NCBI GenBank assembly: GCA_951640165.1
Contig: OX621264.1
Location: forward strand, 129,001-193,000
Direction: 5' to 3'
Source of the DNA: Pseudoips prasinana
Taxonomy: Eukaryota > Arthropoda > Insecta > Lepidoptera > Nolidae
Length of the DNA: 64,000 bases
In this document: positions 19,726-30,060 of the stretch, one piece after another
Numbering within the stretch: position 1 is the stretch's first letter
How the letters are laid out: every line of letters starts with the position of its first letter
Notes under the pieces: model-generated
What the model was told of the DNA's origin: nothing
Database searches by the model: none
Seen by the model: only the letters and a program-made list of their open reading frames with translations
Position numbers and translations under genes: made by a program

Positions 19726-22644
19726 CTACATTTTTACGTCCCATGTGTTGTATTCTGAAATAGAATAAAAACAATGTTCTACCAGCCATTTGCGTAATTT
19801 TACTCCAAAGTGTTTGATGGGAGTTTCTCTTAAATTCTTTGGCAGTTTGTTAAAAATTTTAATACACATATGATAAACATTGTTCTTATTTAATGCAGTT
19901 CTACAATACGGGACAACAAGTTTAGTTGGATCTCTGCTCCTTTGAAAACCGTCTTCTCGTTTGTCCTTAAAAAAGTTAAGATGTTTCCTAATAAAAACAG
20001 ATACTTCAAAAATATAAATACATATTAGGGGCATAATATTATGTTTTTTAAATAGGGGCCTGCAAGAGTCAAGCGGACCAGCGCCGTAGATAGCTCGAAC
20101 GCATTTTTTTTGCACGATGAAGGCTTTATTTATATCGGTAGAATTCCCCCATATTATTAAACCGTACCTTAGAATTGATTCAACATATCCACTATATGCT
20201 GTGCGAGCGGTTTTATCATCTGATACATTACGTAGCTTTCTAAGGGCATAAACGAAGCGATTAAGTCTGTTGCAAACGTTATGGATATGAGCTTTCCAGT
20301 TACAGAAGTTGTCTAGTGTAATACCTAAAAATTTTATTGTGGTTGTTTCATCAACATATTGTGTGTCTTCAATCTTTATCTTTATACTGTAATCTTTGGC
20401 TTTGTAAGTTCGAAATTTAATGAATTTGGTTTTTGATATATTTGCACAGAGTCTATTAGATTGAAGCCATTTTAGTACCGAATGAACGGCTTCGTTTATT
20501 TTTAATTCGTGTTGTATCAGGCTTGAATCATTACTACTTGTATTATTATCAGGCACTATGACTGATATATCATCGGCAAATAAAACACTTTGATACTCTA
20601 TTGTATTGGGTAAATCGTTGATAAAAATTAAGAATAATAGAGGGCCTAGTACGCTCCCTTGAGGCACGCCACGAGTATTCATTCTATAAGTAGAGCGATA
20701 CGTAGTGGATTCCAGATTTTCATTCAAGTTTGTTATTTCAACACATTGCTGCCGATTTTCCAAGTAAGTTTTAATCCAATTTAGTGCTACTCCTCTAATG
20801 CCATAAATTTCACATTTACTTAGTAGGATGTTTTGATCTACGCAATCAAAGGCCTTGCTCATGTCGAAAAACACTACAACTACTGGTGTTTTTTTGTCAA
20901 TATACTCGGTTATATTTTTAATTAGAGTAAATGCCGCTAAGGATGTTGATTTATTATTCTGAAATCCGTGTTGTTCCTGCCTAATGACTTCATGTTTATT
21001 CAGAAAATCCATCAACCTTTTGTAAAACAACTTCTCAAAAATTTTGGAAAAGATTGGCACAAGTGTAATCGGACGATAGTTGTTGGGATCTTTTCGATCG
21101 CCATTTTTATGTAATGGCTTTACAATAGAATATTTAAGCTTATCGGGGAATATCCCTTGAGTGAAAGAAATCAAAATAATATGGTTAAGTACCGGAGCTA
21201 GTACATGAGCAATTGTTTTAAGAATACTAGTAGAGACAGAGTCATACCCTACTGAGCTTGTATTTTTTAAAGATTTAATTATATTTACGATTTCTTGTTC
21301 CGTTGTAGGTCTTAAAAAAATTGTATTGTTTTGGATATGTGTGATTGGTTTACGTTTACTACAATTATTTATATCGGATGAATGGTTTTTATTATTAATA
21401 TTAATAAAAAAATCATTAAATTCTGTTGCTATGTCAGTAGGTTTACTGTAAAGATGTCCATTATTTTTTATCTGTTCTATACTATTCAATGTCAAAATGC
21501 TATCGGTTTTATCTTTTATAATGTCCCATGTTGCCTTGCCTTTATTAGTAGCCTTGTTTATAATTTTTTTATTAATACCTTTTTTAGACCAAACAATGCA
21601 TTTCTTTAGTATTTTGTTATAATTATTATATTTAGTATATGTCTCCTTAGTTTTATTTTTATAATGATTAAACCTGAGTTTCTTTCTAGTAATGCTTCCC
21701 TTTTTCAAACCTTTAGTTACCCATTTTGGAGTGCCTGCATTGGACGACATTCTAATTTTACCGTACGGAAAACACAGTTCATAGAATAAAGTAAAATCAT
21801 CATGAAACTTATTAAAAGATTTATTAACATCGGATTCCGCATAAACTTCTTGCCAGGACAGCTGAGATATGTAATAAATAAATTTATCTATATTTTCCAC
21901 ACTAAGATCCCGCTTTAGATTATACCAATAGTTTTTAGATTTTTTACAAAAACTTGTAAATTCTAAAATTTGAGCGGTGTCATGATCGGATAAATATGAG
22001 TGGTGGATGGAGCCAATGGCATCTTTAATATTGCTTGCTATAAGGTCTATGCAGCTGTCTTGTCGTGTAGGTTCTTTTATGTGTAACGTAAGATTATAGT
22101 TCGATAGTATATCGTTTAACATTATAGAGTTCTTATTTTTTTCTAGCATATTTATATTAAAATCACCCGTTATAATGAATTTCTTATTAATAATTTTGTA
22201 CAATAATTTATGCAAGAGTATTTCTAGCTTATTGAAAAACGTATTAATATTCGAGTTCGGTATTCTATATATACAAATTACTATACAGCTCATACTGGGT
22301 ATCTCCACTCCACAACATTCAAAAATATTGTCACACGAGTATTGTTCACATATATCTATTGATTTGCAATCTATTCCATTAATAGTCAATATGCACGTGC
22401 CCCCTCGTTTTTGCTTTCTCCTGGAGTAAGAGCTACTTACTTTAAACCCTTTAATTCGTATGTTTGGCTCATCCCCTTTTTTTATAAAAGTTTCACAAAA
22501 GCATAAAATATGTATCAGTCGTTTATTATTTTTCGTGAGTTCGTGAAGACATAATTCAATTGAATCCGACTTGTTTAAAAGACCCGCAATGTTTTGGTGC
22601 ATTAACCTTATTTTATCATTAAATGATTCTTTTGGGTTTTGCAT
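19726..22644 (-). CDS. LINE ORF2: apurinic endonuclease and reverse transcriptase
   Basis: This 972-residue protein nicks target DNA and primes reverse transcription of its own RNA. The N-terminal endonuclease shows MHQNIAGLLNKSD, CFCETFIKKGD, ITGDFNINML and the late motif YLSDHDTAQ (about residue 219). Reverse transcriptase follows: NYRPITLVPIFSKIFEK, VVFFDMSKAFDCVDQ (about 595), GVPQGSVLGPLLF (about 655) and the catalytic LFADDISVIV (about 686). The C-terminus has YGLIIWGNS, QKKCVRAIYGAGPLDSC and FNKLPKNLRE. No stop or frameshift interrupts it. It starts at ATG 22644-22642 after ORF1. The C-terminus resembles the broken copies at 1463-3110 and 61146-62555, which look like relatives. The clade name (CR1/Daphne) is inferred. 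Confidence 0.88.
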   Translation of the reverse strand: MQNPKESFNDKIRLMHQNIAGLLNKSDSIELCLHELTKNNKRLIHILCFCETFIKKGDEPNIRIKGFKVSSSYSRRKQKRGGTCILTINGIDCKSIDICEQYSCDNIFECCGVEIPSMSCIVICIYRIPNSNINTFFNKLEILLHKLLYKIINKKFIITGDFNINMLEKNKNSIMLNDILSNYNLTLHIKEPTRQDSCIDLIASNIKDAIGSIHHSYLSDHDTAQILEFTSFCKKSKNYWYNLKRDLSVENIDKFIYYISQLSWQEVYAESDVNKSFNKFHDDFTLFYELCFPYGKIRMSSNAGTPKWVTKGLKKGSITRKKLRFNHYKNKTKETYTKYNNYNKILKKCIVWSKKGINKKIINKATNKGKATWDIIKDKTDSILTLNSIEQIKNNGHLYSKPTDIATEFNDFFININNKNHSSDINNCSKRKPITHIQNNTIFLRPTTEQEIVNIIKSLKNTSSVGYDSVSTSILKTIAHVLAPVLNHIILISFTQGIFPDKLKYSIVKPLHKNGDRKDPNNYRPITLVPIFSKIFEKLFYKRLMDFLNKHEVIRQEQHGFQNNKSTSLAAFTLIKNITEYIDKKTPVVVVFFDMSKAFDCVDQNILLSKCEIYGIRGVALNWIKTYLENRQQCVEITNLNENLESTTYRSTYRMNTRGVPQGSVLGPLLFLIFINDLPNTIEYQSVLFADDISVIVPDNNTSSNDSSLIQHELKINEAVHSVLKWLQSNRLCANISKTKFIKFRTYKAKDYSIKIKIEDTQYVDETTTIKFLGITLDNFCNWKAHIHNVCNRLNRFVYALRKLRNVSDDKTARTAYSGYVESILRYGLIIWGNSTDINKAFIVQKKCVRAIYGAGPLDSCRPLFKKHNIMPLICIYIFEVSVFIRKHLNFFKDKREDGFQRSRDPTKLVVPYCRTALNKNNVYHMCIKIFNKLPKNLRETPIKHFGVKLRKWLVEHCFYSISEYNTWDVKM

Positions 22645-22835
22645 AAAAAACTAATATCATTGGTTCTATTATCGCCCAGAACTACGGAATTTTGTTTTTT
22701 TGTAACATGGAAATAATAAGGAATGGTCCCTTTTTTTACCTGTATACCGTTTTGAGTTTTATTTATTGCAAGTGTTGGTTGTATTATATTATTTAAATTT
22801 GAATTGTGGGGCAAGCGTTTTTTTATATAGTTATT

Positions 22836-23798
22836 TCATTTTTTTAAACGTATGTTTTTTAGACGAAAACCTTCATACAGGTCTACAAAATGGCAATTTT
22901 TAAACCCCTGACACGTAAATTTTATCATTGTATTAAGTTTTATTTCATTTAAATACCTGTTACTATTCACACTTATTAATATGACATTACAATCTTTTAA
23001 ACTATGTAATACATTTAGTAATTCGTATTGAATTTGGTTGGGGTTGCGGTCGTTTTGACCAATATACAGAATAACCCAATCATTTTCGGTAACCTTTAAA
23101 TTGCGACAGGGTTTCAGTGACTCTATACATTGTGCAAATGGTTTTATTAATGAAGTAATTTTGTATTCTTCTTTGGTGTCTTCTCGAGATTCGATTAATT
23201 TACGCGAAATTCCGATACATTCTTGTTCGCCGATAATATATATTTTTCGCGGGTTTTCATTTTTAGATTGTAACGGTAACTGGTCGCAGCAATACGAGGT
23301 TTGAGATTTGATTTTGATGTTATCATGTTTTATTACCAAGGTGTCATTTTTGCTTGAAGTCACGACATCAGCGGATTGAAATGGCTGTTTTCGTGGAGTT
23401 TCAGCATTCTCAGTAAGTTTGGATTTTTCAGGCGTAAATAATCTTCTTTGTAGGTATATATCGTTTATATTCGTCTTTATTTTCTTTTTCAAACTACCAC
23501 TTGAGCAAATTTTTTTCAAATTAATTATTACTGTTGATTGTTCATCCCTTTCTTTCTTCAATGATATTGTTTCTAAAGTCAGATTTTCTATTTCATTGTG
23601 AGCACTTTGAAGTTGGTTCTTTAATAAGTTTATTTCTTCTTGTAATTCTGAGATTAAGTAATTGTGTTCAGTTGATAAGTCAGGTAAACTAGTGGCCAGT
23701 TGAGTCAGTCCGGAATGAGTAGATACGAAAGAATGGTCCAATGACTCTGTTGACTTTCGTCTTGCTTTCCTTATCGTTACATTATTATCATAATCCAT
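22836..23798 (-). CDS. LINE ORF1: coiled coil plus SGNH-esterase-like domain
   Basis: This 320-residue protein precedes the ORF2 above. Residues about 40-100 are a leucine/heptad-rich coiled coil (ISELQEEINLLKNQLQSAHN), suggesting multimers. After a basic, serine-rich linker, residues about 190-310 read YIIGEQECIGISRKL, then NDWVILYIGQNDRNPNQI and NCHFVDLY. I take this as the SGNH hydrolase-like (esterase) fold reported for ORF1 of CR1-type LINEs; a catalytic Ser in a GDS-like motif is not obvious. It should bind the element RNA. A further minus-strand frame at 22608-22814 bridges ORF1 and ORF2 and may be the original ORF1 tail after a frameshift near 22836. Confidence 0.7.
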   Translation of the reverse strand: MDYDNNVTIRKARRKSTESLDHSFVSTHSGLTQLATSLPDLSTEHNYLISELQEEINLLKNQLQSAHNEIENLTLETISLKKERDEQSTVIINLKKICSSGSLKKKIKTNINDIYLQRRLFTPEKSKLTENAETPRKQPFQSADVVTSSKNDTLVIKHDNIKIKSQTSYCCDQLPLQSKNENPRKIYIIGEQECIGISRKLIESREDTKEEYKITSLIKPFAQCIESLKPCRNLKVTENDWVILYIGQNDRNPNQIQYELLNVLHSLKDCNVILISVNSNRYLNEIKLNTMIKFTCQGFKNCHFVDLYEGFRLKNIRLKK

Positions 23799-23881
23799 TT
23801 TGTAAATTTTAGTAGTAATAAATATTCGTTGATGATGCTAGTACACTGTATACATTATATCAAAGTTCAAAAATATTACAG

Positions 23882-23970
23882 TTCCTCAGTCTCGAACCGT
23901 CGACCACTCCAGTCATTGGACTCAAGTTCTTGTTACAAAACCACTGCGCTACGAGGCTCGTTACAAGCTT
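23882..23970 (-). mobile_element. tRNA-like (Pol III promoter-like) segment upstream of LINE ORF1
   Basis: On the minus strand TCGTAGCGCAGTGGTTTTG matches box A and GACGGTTCGAGACT matches box B, about 55 bp apart as in tRNA genes. It does not fold as a normal tRNA. It lies about 85 bp before the ORF1 start, so it is either an old SINE or part of the LINE's 5' region. Confidence 0.5.
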
Positions 23971-24494
23971 ACTCAAAATACTGATCCATTGGTATAGGGA
24001 TTTTATAACTTGTAACTTTAGGTAATTATGTGCCTTTGCGACCGATTTTTGTCACCTTATAAGGTAACAATGACTGTGATTGGTAGATGACTTTCTGGGC
24101 TTGTGATTCATAGATTGTTAGCACTGATTCACTGTTTGTTTTGAATACGAACAAATTATAGTTTTGTTAATAAAGTTATGATCGTCCATCTAATGTAATG
24201 TAATATAATATTTGTAACACTTATTGTTTTTTAACGCTATTATATCACTTCACTGGGTTTATTTAAGTAAGTATTGGTGTAGTTGCACTTTATTATTTTT
24301 GTTTTTATAGTTTTTTTTGTCTTTTCATGCAGAATAATCCAAATATTTTGCAAGAAATAACACTGTCACTTTTTGTAAATATAAAACTTAGAAATAACTG
24401 GAAAAGGTACTGTTTTTATATCATTAACTATTTTTTGAGAATATATTACACAGAGCGCTCCGTAAGTGTGTCGATCGCGCGCGCGCTCGCATCG
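23971..24494. other. Non-coding sequence between LINEs
   Basis: AT-rich; a CG-alternating run (GCGCGCGCGCTCGCATCGC, about 24478-24495) marks the junction with the RTE fragment to the right. No gene is seen. Confidence 0.4.
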
Positions 24495-26225
24495 CACGCA
24501 TAGAATCAAAGGCTTTCTCATAGTCCACAAACGCTAAGCACAGTGGCTTGTTATACTCTTCGGTCTTCTGTATAACTTGTCGCAGCGTATGTATGTGGTC
24601 TATGGTGCTAAAGCCTTTTCGGAAACCGGCTTGTTCGGGAGGCTGGAAGTCGTCAAACCTGCGCGCGAGACGGTTCGTAACGACCCTCGAAAACAACTTG
24701 TAAACATGGCTCAGCAGTGTGATGGGTCTATAATTCTTCAATAAGGTTTTGTCGCCCTTTTTGAAGAAGAGCACCACCACACTTCTGTGCCATGCTTGTG
24801 GCGTTTGACCATCTAGTATGACGGAGTTAAATAACTTCTGAAGGGCCCGTAGGATTGGTGTACCACTCGCCTTCAGAAGCTCTGCTGTAACTCCATCATC
24901 CCCAGGTGCCTTGTTGTTCTTGAGTAGTTTGAGAGCCATTCTAATCTCGTACAGGCTGACGTCCGGGATGTCTTCGGTGTAATGTCGGGTTAGTCGTGCT
25001 CTGGGATCTGAGGCATGACTTTTGACAGGTGGCTGTATATAACTGTCCGTAGAACTTCTCGATCTCTCCCAGCAACTCAGGTTTAGACGTGACGATTCTA
25101 CCATCCTCAGTCTTCAGCTTCGTCAGTTGGCTCTGTCCAACAGACAGAGCTCTTGCGAACACTTTGGAGCCTTTGTTCCGCTCGATGGCCTCTTTAATAC
25201 TAATTGTATTAAATTGCCGCGTGTCGCGAGTCAAAGACTTTGAGATCTGTCTGTTGAGCAGCCGATATCTTGTAGCATCATCTGAGGATGTCAGAACCAT
25301 TTTCCGTCTATCTTCCATAAGTTGCAGGGTAAAGTCAGAGATCTTTTTAGTTCTGTTTGTACGGCGGGCCTTGAAGACCTTAGACCCAGCCGTATTGACA
25401 GCTTCTACGAGCCTGTCATAGTATGAGTCCACTTCCTCGCAGTCTGCTAGGCATTCGAAACGGTTTTGCAGTTCGAGCTGAAATGGTTCGGGGTTTTGGA
25501 CGTGGATAGGTAAAGGTCGGAGCGTAGACTTTATCAGTCGGTACCTCTGGAGTTTGACATTAAGGTTCAATGAGCCTCTGACCAGTCTGTGATCGCTCCC
25601 GGTTTTAACCGCATTGATCACGGAGACATCATTGAACATCTGTCGTCTCGTCGACAAGATAAAGTCTATCTCATTTTTAGTTTTACCATCGGGGCTCACC
25701 CAGGTCCATTTGCGGTGATCCGGCTTCCTGAAGAAGGAATTCATCATAAAGAGTCCCTCCTTCTCCATGAAGTCGGCCAACATTTGGCCCCGGGGGTTCC
25801 GGTCACCAGTTCCAAATTGCCCCACTCTCAGCTCATTACCGAATCGTTTGCCCAGCTTCGCGTTAAAGTCCCCCATGACCACAGTGAAATAGGAGTTAGA
25901 GGTATGTATGGCTCTGGATATGTCCTCATACATAACCTCGACTTCATTGTCGGAGTGTGTCGAAGTGGGCGCGTATACCTGTATAACCTTCAACGAATAC
26001 CGCTTGGTGATTCTGAGTATAAGGTACGCAACCCTCATCGACACACTCTCGATTTTCACTAGGTTGTTCACGAGGGACTTGAAGACTATGAACCCGACAC
26101 CACCTTGGGATATTTGGTCACCCTCCCGGTAATAGAGCAGGTTTCCGGATTTCAGTATTATCGAGTCCTACCCCTCTCTTCGGACTTCAGATAATCCTAC
26201 AATATCCCCATGTAACCTGCCCAAC
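24495..26225 (-). mobile_element. RTE-type LINE, both ends missing
   Basis: It opens inside the endonuclease (ELGRLHGDIVGLSEVRREG, then a TAG/TGA-type stop) at about 26225 and breaks off in the RT palm (VDYEKAFDS) at about 24500, where unrelated GC-rich sequence follows. Its 5' end abuts the decayed jockey element. It is not the same subfamily as the RTE at 16.7 kb as far as can be judged. Confidence 0.78.
24500..26071 (-). pseudogene. RTE endonuclease and partial reverse transcriptase, frameshifted
   Basis: The first frame (26071 down to about 25030) encodes the endonuclease: VIQVYAPTSTHSD, YFTVVMGDFNAKLG, KWTWVSPDGKTKNEIDFIL and GSDHRLVRGSL. After a frameshift near 25030 the second frame encodes the RT front: RMALKLLKNNKAPGDDGVTA, NYRPITLLSHVYKLFSRV, EQAGFRKGFSTIDHI and LAFVDYEKAFDS. 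The catalytic YADD region and the C-terminus are absent. An in-frame stop also separates the extreme N-terminal piece. Confidence 0.8.
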
Positions 26226-28790
26226 TCTGTATAGTTGGGTTAAACGAAATAGATTTGTGTAGGTACAGAGTTACATTTAGCATATATAGCTTCCTTACAG
26301 TTAATATGCCACTAATACTGTGTAACGCCTCAGTGGGGTATCTATATGGCTTAGAATACATTACTTTAATGAGGCACCGCTGGACTCTTTCTAGCTCAAA
26401 AAAAATTGTTTTATTAGCACCCCTCCATACAGGTATATAGTACCTAATAACTAATTATGCTAGTGCTATATAGATTTTATTAAGTAATTCTAGAGACATC
26501 ACAAAACGTAATGTTTTGAAAATCCAGATTAGTTTCCTAACACGAGACATAGTAGTTTCAATATGGGAATGCCAGGACAAACATTCGTCAATAATAATGC
26601 CTAAGTATCTTGTGGCTAGCTGGACAGTTTGTAATGTACAGTTTATATCAGGGTGGGTTGCGCTCTCCTGAATCTCAATTCTAAATTCTGCACCTGGTTT
26701 TGATTTTTGACTTGGAGAAAAGCAGATGTAGTTTGTGTTAGATATGTTTAGGGTTAGAAGATTGTCTTTTAACCAACTCATATGACCGATAGACCCTGTT
26801 CAGCATTATGACGTACGATATTCCAAGTTTCTCCAGAAAAGACAACAGATGTATCATCCGCATAAGAAAAAATCTTGCCGCCATTAATTTGTAGGTTACA
26901 CAAGCCGTTGATATAAACTAGGAACAGTGTCGGTCCAAGCACACTTCTCTGAGGGACACCGAAAACAACGTCTACTTCTTCGCTATAGAAGTTCCCAATC
27001 TTAACTTGCTGCCTCCTATCCCTAAGATAGCTTTCCAAGAGAGTCAGAGTCGTGCCCCTAATACCTATTGCCTCGAGCCTCTGCACAAGAATGGGAATAG
27101 AAACGGTATCAAAGGCTTTTTTGTGGTCTAAAAACGTTGTTACGCATTTTAGTCCTTTATCAACCTTATCTACAATTTCCGAAGTCAATGCCGTAATAGC
27201 GTCCTGGGTTGTAATCCCTTGCCTGAAACCAAATTGCGAATGTGAAAGGATGTGGTATTTATTTAAATAGCTTAAAAGTCTTTTATTTAGGATTTTCTCA
27301 ATTCTTTTTGACACTGATGGTAAGACAGATATGGGTCGATAGTTGTTGACATCCCTTACGTAGCCTCCCTTGTGCACAGGCGTCATTAAAGAGCACTTTA
27401 AAGCGTTACGAAAAATTCCCGTTTCGAAGCATCGATTAGTTAGCTGGCATGTCAGGGGAACCAAAAAATCTCTAGATAACTTAAGGAAGTATATGGGTAA
27501 ACTATCCCACCCAAGAGCACTTTCCGAATTCAGAGCCATCAGTACACTATGCATTTCCATTTCATCAGTTTCCATCAGAACAAATGAGTTGGTTCGATAT
27601 TGTGTGTCTTGTCTAGACTCAGGTTCAGAATGCGACCTGATTTCCTCCGCTAACCTTTACCCAATTGTTACTAAGAATTGATTTACTCTGTTTAGAGAGT
27701 AAATCAATTTTCTATTGGGCTCGGTGTAATTTTAAGAAGATGCTCGTTTGATGATTTTGGTTTCTTAAAATGGGTGATGTCTTTAATATTACGCCAAAGT
27801 TTATTGGAATTTTTTATAGAGCATGAGATTTGTTTTTTATGATATGCTCGTTTCAGTTTTTTTATCAGATTTGTGCAAAAAGTACATATAATATAAGTGT
27901 TTATAGGTAATTTTCAGAATAATGTTTGCAGAGTCTTTCCTCGACTGTAATTGCATTTTATTTCTAAGCCTAATACATCTTAGGATTCCTTCAGTTATCC
28001 AGGGCTTTAAACTACGCTTGGAGCTTGATACTGGAGTAATCCTGGTATTTAGAAGGACAGATGTCCTGATCAAATCTATCAATTTGTTAGCTAGAAAATT
28101 AGGGTCTCTGTTCATGTTATAAAAACGACATTTCTGTATTCACAAGATCTCTATAAGCACCTTCAAAATCAATGGCCGTTTTAGAATGAATGTATGATTT
28201 ATTTTGGTATGTGTGGGATATTTTTAGCAATACTGTTGAGTGGTCAGTGATAGATGTATTATAAAGGCCACAAAGGCTGAGCTTTTAGACTTGTCTAGTT
28301 TTAATAGCATGTGGTCGAGGCAGCTCACCTCCCTGGTTGGCAGGCAATGTCCCGGAAAGAACCCATGAATTGACAACATGTTTAAGTAAGATGGTCTATT
28401 TGACCGTAATTGTGAAGATTACGATTTATTTTCAATTAAGTTTATGTTTATGTCCCCAGTAATAATAATATTTTTATGCGATTGTAGAATTTGAAGATGT
28501 ATATCTAATGAATTAATAAAGTTTTCTGCGGAAACGTTAGATGGGGACCGATAAATACCGATAATTGTGAAGTGAGCGGTAGTTATTTGTAGAACGGAGG
28601 CATGTATTAGAGTCATTTCGGTTACTTGAGATATACGGCTATTTTTAATATATGCTACAACCCCGTCATTTTGATTGAGGTGACGAGTAGTAAAATATTA
28701 AGAATAGTTATTTAGCAATGTTATTTGTTTATTAGAATTTAATCTGCATTCAGTTAGGAGTAACGTAGTACACCATAGATTAATGTCCTT
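26226..28790 (-). mobile_element. Decayed jockey-type LINE
   Basis: Order on the minus strand: endonuclease pieces at 28419-28616 (GIYRSPSNVSAENFI, NIIITGDININLIE), a linker at 27837-28115 (LKPWITEGILRCIRLRNKM), RT at 26778-27575, and C-terminal sequence at 26240-26781 (YYIPVWRGANKTIFFELERV). Several frameshifts and stops separate these. Its 3' end is cut by the RTE element. Confidence 0.78.
26778..27575 (-). pseudogene. Jockey-type reverse transcriptase core
   Basis: The frame encodes NNYRPISVLPSVSKRIEK, HSQFGFRQGITTQDAI, VTTFLDHKKAFDTVS, VFGVPQRSVLGPTLFLVYIN and the catalytic box FSYADDTSVVF. It then runs out, and a frame shift near 26781 leads to SWLKDNLLTLNISNTNYICF. The G-V-P-Q-R-S motif has Arg where Gly is usual. 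Inactive. Confidence 0.8.
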
Positions 28791-29335
28791 AATGTAACAT
28801 TATGATGTTGCTCGGGTTCAGCCAAGCGACCAAGCGTTTTTGTCGTTTAAATGATAATTTACAGTGTACTAGGCCTTTTTCATTATAATATTTTCATTAA
28901 AAGCGCAACACCAACGCAACTATATTGAACAGGACAATGAGAGTCACATTGCTTGACAAGTTTTCTATCACCTACCTACATATTCATGTTCGAACCAACC
29001 TTTGCACAATTGGCATCAAATTTGTAATTCTTTACTTTTCATTAATATTACATACTATTTCAAAGTATTTTTGGGTTACAATTCTTCTTCTTAGCGTGTT
29101 GATGGCAAACTGGTTAAATATTAGTGGGCCAGACCGTGGCCACACTGATGGCCCTGCTCGTGGCATTGCTAAGATCCTGCCATGTTAGCTAACACAGATA
29201 CGTATACCAATAACACGCGTACACAACATTCTCATTAAACCCACACAACATGCAGGAATTTCAGTAATAATAAATAGAAAGACAACTTAAAAATAGATAT
29301 AAAAAAAACTTGAGAGGTGTCAAGGGACACCCGGA
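28791..29335. other. No feature seen
   Basis: An 87-codon ORF (28925-29188, plus) has no recognisable motif, and its start and composition give no support for a gene. Confidence 0.4.
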
Positions 29336-29456
29336 TGGAACGAAGTTATTTCTTATTATGGATAAAAAACCTGTATACACTCAACAAAAATAATCGTCGC
29401 AACACCACACTGTTCAATGCGAAATAGAAGTGAAAATATCTGGCTTGCATTCTATA

Positions 29457-29487
<31 letters not shown>

Positions 29488-29593
29488 GAAACATGCGCAC
29501 GCCGCACAGCTGTAAAAAGTGTCGTGACAACTTTTCGTAAGAATTTTTTCCGTCTAGCCCCTTTCACAACGCGCGATAAGGAACTTCGTTCCA
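29336..29593. mobile_element. MITE-like element with TGGAACGAAGTT ends
   Basis: TGGAACGAAGTT at 29336-29347 is inverted as AACTTCGTTCCA at 29582-29593. The interior (about 230 bp) contains a GA/CAGA microsatellite (29457-29488). No ORF of note. Confidence 0.6.
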
Positions 29594-29651
29594 ACAAGAT
29601 TATTAAATATAAGTACTCAAACCAAAAATATCGATGTCATAGCCAGATGCT

Positions 29652-29932
29652 CCGGTCCGATAGTGATTGGCGTGCTTAAGCAACTAAGCTCGCGGTCAGA
29701 CCCTATGGTCTGACCACGAGCCTAGTTGCTATGGCAGTCACCCATCTATATGGGTGACTGCCATAGTGGTTAAATTTCTGAGCGACTTCGTGTTTGGGAG
29801 GGCACGTTACGCTGTCGGTCGCGGTTGTAGCCATAAGGCAACAGTCGTTAAACCATGTCAGAGGCCTAATAGACGGCTCGAACAACTCTGACACTAACCT
29901 AAGCCCATACGATAAGTAAGTAAGTAATATCA
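29652..29932 (+). mobile_element. 5S rRNA-derived SINE with a rearranged (folded-back) head
   Basis: GGTCCGATAGTGATTGG and CTTAAGCAACTAAGCTCGC start the 5S-like head, and ATGGGTGACTGCC (5S box C region) follows. Between these, 29700-29765 has been inverted-duplicated. GGTCAGACC-CTAT-GGTCTGACC forms one hairpin (longer arms of 23 nt with two mismatches), and CTATGGCAGTCACCCAT with its perfect 17-nt complement forms another around CTAT. The body matches the minus copy at 13030-13262, which lacks the inversion, and ends in a TAAGTAAGTAAGTAA tail. Confidence 0.7.
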
Positions 29933-30028
29933 CAATAATAATTAAATTAACCGCACTAGTAAAAATAGACTTTGAGGTATTTTGTATGGCTGGCGGAGCA
30001 TGGAATGAACTATTATTATACTGCTATG

Positions 30029-30060
30029 TATGTACAGTCGCCAGCACGTCAAGCTACCCC
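30029..30060 (+). repeat. Terminal repeat of the TACAGTCGCCAGCACG family (left-type end)
   Basis: GTACAGTCGCCAGCACGTCA and AGCTACCCC match, inverted, the end at 36230-36258 and the MITE ends at 44328-44462. Which element it belongs to is unclear. Confidence 0.55.

Larger units (their letters stand above)
17746..23850 (-). mobile_element. Long two-ORF LINE (CR1/Daphne-like), carrying a nested Tc1 element
   Basis: ORF1 (22836-23798) and ORF2 (19726-22644) are uninterrupted, which makes this the best-preserved LINE in the window. The 3' trailer runs from 19725 to about 17746 and is split by the Tc1 copy at 17828-19419. Sequence before (AGGTTTCACATGCTTCGCCATA) and after (TGGCATGTAAATTTTTACAA) the Tc1 would be continuous. 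The 5' end is not defined; it may include the tRNA-like segment at 23882-23970. Confidence 0.75.
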
